Made by a program: the position numbers and the translations under genes. This document shows, piece by piece, positions 5,840 through 8,837 of a stretch of 8,837 nt of DNA (position 1 is the stretch's first letter; each line of letters begins with the position of its first letter). The notes under the pieces were generated by a model that had not been told where the DNA came from, did no database searches, and was given only the letters and a program-made list of their open reading frames with translations. This DNA comes from an uncultured Eubacteriales bacterium (GTDB taxonomy: Bacteria; Bacillota; Clostridia; Christensenellales; Aristaeellaceae): assembly GCA_902782795.1 (NCBI GenBank), contig CACZOT010000039.1, positions 1 through 8,837 of the forward strand, given 5' to 3'.

Positions 5840-7345
5840 CTACTGCGTGACCAGCGCGATCTTCCTTTGCGCCATTTCCTCTGCGCGGGCGATGTACTCG
5901 TCGATGTTGCGCACGTTTGGCGCGCGCTCGATGCGCTCGTCGCGCCCGCCGTCGTCCCGCCCCGGGAAGAGCCACTTGGAGATGGCCCCGGCCCCGAAGG
6001 CCAGCACAGGCGCAGTCTCCTCCATGTTGTCGATATTGTAGAGGCACGCGCAGCCGGGCTTGGCATAGCCGACGTTCTCCAGGTTGCCGGCCATGTATTT
6101 CTGGCGATAGAGGTAATAGGGCCGATAGCCCGCCCCCTCCAGCAGGGCGCGCGCCTCCTCGACCATGCGCTGGGCCTCCTCGGGCGAGGATTGGCGGTAG
6201 CGCTGCTCGTTGAGCTTGGAGGAATGCTTGATGGCCAGGGCGTGCACGGTGATGCTCTCCGGCGCGAGCGCGACGGCCTGCCGGATAGAGGAGACGAGGT
6301 CCTCCCGCCCCTCGCCGGGCAGCGCGGCGATGAAATCCATATTGATATGGCCGAAACCCATCTCCCGCGCAAGGGCGAAGGCGCGCAGGGTGTCCTCGCT
6401 GGTATGCGCGCGGCCCACGCGGCGCAGGGTCTCGTCATGGAAGGTCTGCGGATTGACGCAGATACGGCCGATGCCCATCTCCCGCAGCATGGCCAGCTGC
6501 GCGCGGTCGATGGTATCCGGACGGCCGGCCTCCACGGTCCATTCGCGCGCGCCGGGGTAGAGGCGCTGCGCGGCCTCGATCACGCGGCGCAACTGCTCCG
6601 GAGCGATGGCCGTGGGCGTTCCCCCGCCGATGTACCCCGCCCGCAGCCGCAGCCCGCGCTCCCGCGCCATTTCGGCGCAGAGCTCCATCTCCCGGATGAG
6701 GGCGTCCACATAGGGGACAACGCGCCGGCCGTCGCCCAGCTCGCCCGCGGCGAAGGAACAGTAGGTGCAGCGCGTGCGGCAGAAGGGGATGCCCGCGTAG
6801 AGGTCGAATTCCTTCGGCTCGCGGCCGATCAGCCCTTCCTGCATGGCAAGGATCTCCGCCAGGAGGCCCGTGCGGCTCTCGGAGACGTAGAAGGTATCCC
6901 GCAGCCAGCTGCGCCCTTCCTCGACCGTCATTCCCTTCTCGAGAGCCTCGTAGAGGAGCCTGGTGGGGCGGATGCCTGTGAGCGAGCCCCAGGGCGGCAG
7001 CTTTTCCACCGTGGCGCCGAGCAGTTCGAACAGGCAGGTCTTGGCGGCGCGCTTGACGGCGCGCTTCTCCGCCAGAGGGCCTCCCTCCCCCGCAGCGGCC
7101 CGCACCTCCCGCACGAGGAGGCCGCCCTCTTCGCGGCACAGGCGCGAAAGAGCGCCGCCGCGCGGAAGATCCCCTTCCAGCGTGCAGCGCTCGAGGAGGG
7201 TCTCCCCCTCCTGGGCATGGGTATGGCGCAGGACGATCCCGCCCGCGTCCGGGCGCACCTCGCACGGCCCAAGCAGGAGCCGCACCACGTCCGCAAGGTC
7301 GTTTTGGAACTGGGGCGTGTTCGTCTCCAGGCGCACCGCGTTCAT
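5840..7345 (-). CDS. hemZ: HemZ-type radical SAM protein (coproporphyrinogen III dehydrogenase family)
   Basis: This 501-residue protein matches the length of Firmicutes HemZ. The family is annotated as oxygen-independent coproporphyrinogen III oxidase, which decarboxylates two propionates in haem synthesis using S-adenosylmethionine and a 4Fe-4S cluster. For HemZ this activity is less well proven than for HemN. The N-terminal extension (1-175), typical of HemZ and absent from HemN/HemW, contains GIRPTRL (124-130). The radical SAM core begins PFCRTRCTYCSF, with cluster cysteines 189, 193 and 196. It continues with GGGTPT (240-245), VEAGRPDTI (271-279) and the C-terminal family signature YLYRQKYMAGNLENVGYA (421-438). 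The start is ATG at 7345 to 7343. It overlaps the stop of the upstream MBL gene as ATGA and has GGAGG (7356-7352) 6 bases before it, so translation is probably coupled. The frame is open further upstream, but only as a shadow of the MBL gene. No other haem genes are present, so the true substrate is open. Confidence 0.92.
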   Translation of the reverse strand: MNAVRLETNTPQFQNDLADVVRLLLGPCEVRPDAGGIVLRHTHAQEGETLLERCTLEGDLPRGGALSRLCREEGGLLVREVRAAAGEGGPLAEKRAVKRAAKTCLFELLGATVEKLPPWGSLTGIRPTRLLYEALEKGMTVEEGRSWLRDTFYVSESRTGLLAEILAMQEGLIGREPKEFDLYAGIPFCRTRCTYCSFAAGELGDGRRVVPYVDALIREMELCAEMARERGLRLRAGYIGGGTPTAIAPEQLRRVIEAAQRLYPGAREWTVEAGRPDTIDRAQLAMLREMGIGRICVNPQTFHDETLRRVGRAHTSEDTLRAFALAREMGFGHINMDFIAALPGEGREDLVSSIRQAVALAPESITVHALAIKHSSKLNEQRYRQSSPEEAQRMVEEARALLEGAGYRPYYLYRQKYMAGNLENVGYAKPGCACLYNIDNMEETAPVLAFGAGAISKWLFPGRDDGGRDERIERAPNVRNIDEYIARAEEMAQRKIALVTQ

Positions 7346-7983
7346 GCGCGGCCTCCGCGCTGCTGATAGGTGCGCATGACGCCCACGCCGCCGTGGCCGG
7401 GGAGGATCTGCGTTTCGCCGGGCAGCTGAAAGAGCATGCGCAGCGATTCCTTCATGTCGGGAAGGCTGCCGTGCTCGAAATCCGTGCGACCGAAGCCGTA
7501 TTCGAAGATGGTGTCCCCGGAGAAGAGCAGGTTCTGCTCCGGCAGGTACAGGCAGACGCCGCCGGGGGTATGGCCGGGCGTATGGAGAACGCGCAAGGGC
7601 AGGCCGCAAGGGGCGTAGACGCCGCCGGGAAGCTCGTCCAGGAGGATATCCGGATCGCAGGGCACGAAGTGGTCCAGGCCGGTCTCCTCCGTGCAGAGGG
7701 CGGCCTTGCCGTCGCGGAGCATATAGGCGTCCGCGGAATGGATGGCGATGCGCGCCCCGGTGAGGCTGCGGATGTGATACGCGCCGATGACGTGGTCAAA
7801 ATGGCCGTGGGTGCAGGCGATATCCGTGAGCTTGCGGCCGCTCTTTTTCACGGCCTGCAGGCAGCGCATGGGGTCGTCGCCGGGATCGATGAGCAGGGCG
7901 TCTTCCCTGTCCTCGCGCCAGACGAGCCATGCGTTGGCTTCATACGGGCCGCAGACGATCTTTTCGATATGCAAAGAAGCCAT
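7342..7983 (-). CDS. MBL-fold metallo-hydrolase (glyoxalase II-like)
   Basis: This cytoplasmic hydrolase of 213 residues belongs to the metallo-beta-lactamase fold, glyoxalase II-like branch. The metal-binding set is complete when numbered from the chosen ATG: HGHFDH (59-64), His138 in HTPGHTPGG, Asp157 in FSGDTIF, and His197 in LPGHGG. Two metal ions, commonly zinc or iron, and thioester or similar ester hydrolysis are expected. The substrate cannot be read from sequence, and glyoxalase II activity should not be assumed. I chose ATG at 7983 because AAAGGG (7998-7993) lies 9 bases before it. A TTG two codons earlier (7989) overlaps the dtd stop as TTGA, but sits only 3 bases from that site. 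The gene lies 2 bases after dtd and overlaps hemZ by 4 bases. The same small hydrolase is regularly found between dtd and hemZ in clostridia (family knowledge). Confidence 0.9.
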   Translation of the reverse strand: MASLHIEKIVCGPYEANAWLVWREDREDALLIDPGDDPMRCLQAVKKSGRKLTDIACTHGHFDHVIGAYHIRSLTGARIAIHSADAYMLRDGKAALCTEETGLDHFVPCDPDILLDELPGGVYAPCGLPLRVLHTPGHTPGGVCLYLPEQNLLFSGDTIFEYGFGRTDFEHGSLPDMKESLRMLFQLPGETQILPGHGGVGVMRTYQQRGGRA

Positions 7984-7985
7984 GT

Positions 7986-8435
7986 TCAAAAACCCTTTCT
8001 GCTGTCCAGCAGGATCGTTACGGGGCCGTCGTTGACCAGGCGCACCAGCATGTGCGTCTGGAAGCGGCCCGTCTCCACGGGGATGCCCTTTTCGCGCAGC
8101 TGCCGCGCCATCTCCTCAAGCATGGGCGCGGCCTTCTCCGGGCGCTCCGCATTGGAAAAGCTGGGGCGGCGGCCGTGGCGCGCGTCGCCCAGCAGCGTGA
8201 ACTGCGAGACGAGCAGGATCGCCCCGCCCACGTCCTGGACGCTCCGGTTCATCTTGCCCTGCTCGTCTTCAAAGACGCGCAGGCCCGCGAGCTTTTCCAC
8301 GATATAGCGGATATCCGCCTCGCCGTCGCCCTCCTCGGCGCCGACCAGGGCCATGTAGCCCAGGCCGATCGCCCCGGTGAGCTCGCCCTCGCTCGTCACG
8401 GAGGCCTCGGTCACTCTCTGTACCACGCAGCGCAT
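7986..8435 (-). CDS. dtd: D-aminoacyl-tRNA deacylase
   Basis: Dtd removes D-amino acids, and glycine mischarged on tRNA-Ala, from tRNAs, keeping D-residues out of proteins. It acts as a homodimer in the cytoplasm. The 149 residues equal the usual length. The protein begins MRCVVQRVTEASV, as the family does, and carries KMNRSVQDVGG (61-71), the active-site strand SQFTL (77-81), GRRPSF (88-93), and the NDGPVTI motif (135-141). The Gly137-Pro138 pair of that motif is the cross-subunit Gly-cisPro that excludes L-amino acids. The start is ATG at 8435, with GGAG (8446-8443) 7 bases upstream. It lies 18 bases after relA and 2 bases before the MBL gene, in one transcript. Nothing in the gene looks broken. 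Confidence 0.96.
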   Translation of the reverse strand: MRCVVQRVTEASVTSEGELTGAIGLGYMALVGAEEGDGEADIRYIVEKLAGLRVFEDEQGKMNRSVQDVGGAILLVSQFTLLGDARHGRRPSFSNAERPEKAAPMLEEMARQLREKGIPVETGRFQTHMLVRLVNDGPVTILLDSRKGF

Positions 8436-8453
8436 ATCTTCTCTCCCGCTCTC

Positions 8454-8837
8454 TCAGGTGATGGGGCGGAACACCTCGATGACGTCCGAGCGCTTGCGCA
8501 GCTGGCGGATGATGTTCTCCAGCTGCTGGGTATTTTTGATGCTCAGCGTCAGGTTGATGCCCACGGTCTTGTTCTTATCGGTGCGCGCGGAGATGGCCAC
8601 GATGGGCACCTCCAGGTTGTAGAACAGGTGGGAGATGTCGGCCAGAAGGCCGGGGCGGTCGTAGGCGTGGATCTGGATATCCGCGTCGTAGGCGGCCTGG
8701 CTGTCGCCCTCCCAGGCGACCTGGATCATGCGCGCGCCTTCGGCTTCGGCGCCGCGCATGTTCACGCAATCGGCCCGGTGCACGCTGACGCCGCGCCCGC
8801 GCGTGATATAGCCGACGATCTCGTCGCCCGGCAGGGG
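8454..8837 (-). CDS. relA: (p)ppGpp synthetase RelA/SpoT, C-terminal end (5'-truncated)
   Basis: Only the last 127 residues are in the window, and the frame is open through base 8837. The visible part starts PLPGDEIVGYITRGRGVSVH, which is the end of the regulatory region just before the ACT domain of long RelA/SpoT proteins. It continues with HRADC (20-24). The ACT domain follows (about 52-127) with AYDRPGLLADISHLF, the typical D-RPGLL turn. It ends DVIEVFRPIT before TGA (8456-8454). The whole enzyme would make and probably break down (p)ppGpp on the ribosome during amino-acid starvation, with this end sensing the ribosome and tRNA state. The catalytic domains are outside the window, so whether both activities are intact cannot be judged. 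It is the most upstream visible gene of the - strand operon, whose promoter is therefore not seen. Confidence 0.95.
   Translation of the reverse strand, partial: PLPGDEIVGYITRGRGVSVHRADCVNMRGAEAEGARMIQVAWEGDSQAAYDADIQIHAYDRPGLLADISHLFYNLEVPIVAISARTDKNKTVGINLTLSIKNTQQLENIIRQLRKRSDVIEVFRPIT

Noticed and set aside
4362..6047. A 561-codon open frame on the - strand, opposite the secreted protein
   Set aside because: It runs across both terminators and into hemZ, and its composition is low-complexity Gly/Ala/Asp/His. The + strand gene has a signal peptide and a ribosome site, so this one is a shadow.
5867..7366. A 499-codon open frame on the + strand, opposite hemZ
   Set aside because: The - strand frame carries all radical SAM motifs. 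The + strand product has no recognisable motif and is a reverse-complement artefact.

Overview
The window is a GC-rich stretch of bacterial chromosome, apparently from a clostridial (Bacillota) organism. The evidence for that is the strong AGGAGG-type ribosome sites, the run of genes relA, dtd, MBL hydrolase and hemZ (an order typical of Clostridia, from general knowledge), and a HemZ-type radical SAM protein. I cannot name the genus. A GC-rich gut lineage such as Christensenellales would fit, but that is inference.

Layout. The left part reads on the + strand. It starts with the 3' end of a conserved but uncharacterised protein (1-696), closed by a strong, nearly perfectly palindromic terminator (711-748). 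A promoter (818-847) then starts a two-gene unit: a THUMP-domain 23S rRNA methyltransferase of the RlmL/YpsC family (882-2024), and, 23 bases later, a cytoplasmic GH127/DUF1680-type glycosidase with the family's zinc/cysteine residues intact (2048-4000). After a 160-base gap with its own promoter and a 5'-UTR hairpin comes a secreted, extremely acidic protein of unknown function (4161-5642).

The right part reads on the - strand as one tightly packed operon. In transcription order it holds the C-terminal end of the (p)ppGpp synthetase RelA/SpoT (8837 down to 8454), D-aminoacyl-tRNA deacylase (dtd), an MBL-fold hydrolase, and HemZ. The gaps are 18 and 2 bases, then a 4-base ATGA overlap. The two halves converge at 5643-5839, where two separate hairpin terminators sit, one facing each way.

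How the genes work together. The - strand operon groups stress signalling (RelA), translation quality control (Dtd) and a radical SAM enzyme of the tetrapyrrole-oxidase family. This is a standard housekeeping neighbourhood. The + strand genes look like independent units. The most open questions are the acidic secreted protein, the uncharacterised 5'-truncated protein, and why a glycosidase is co-transcribed with an rRNA methyltransferase. I saw no mobile element, CRISPR array, tRNA or rRNA, and nothing that makes a strong case for a wholly new multi-gene system.
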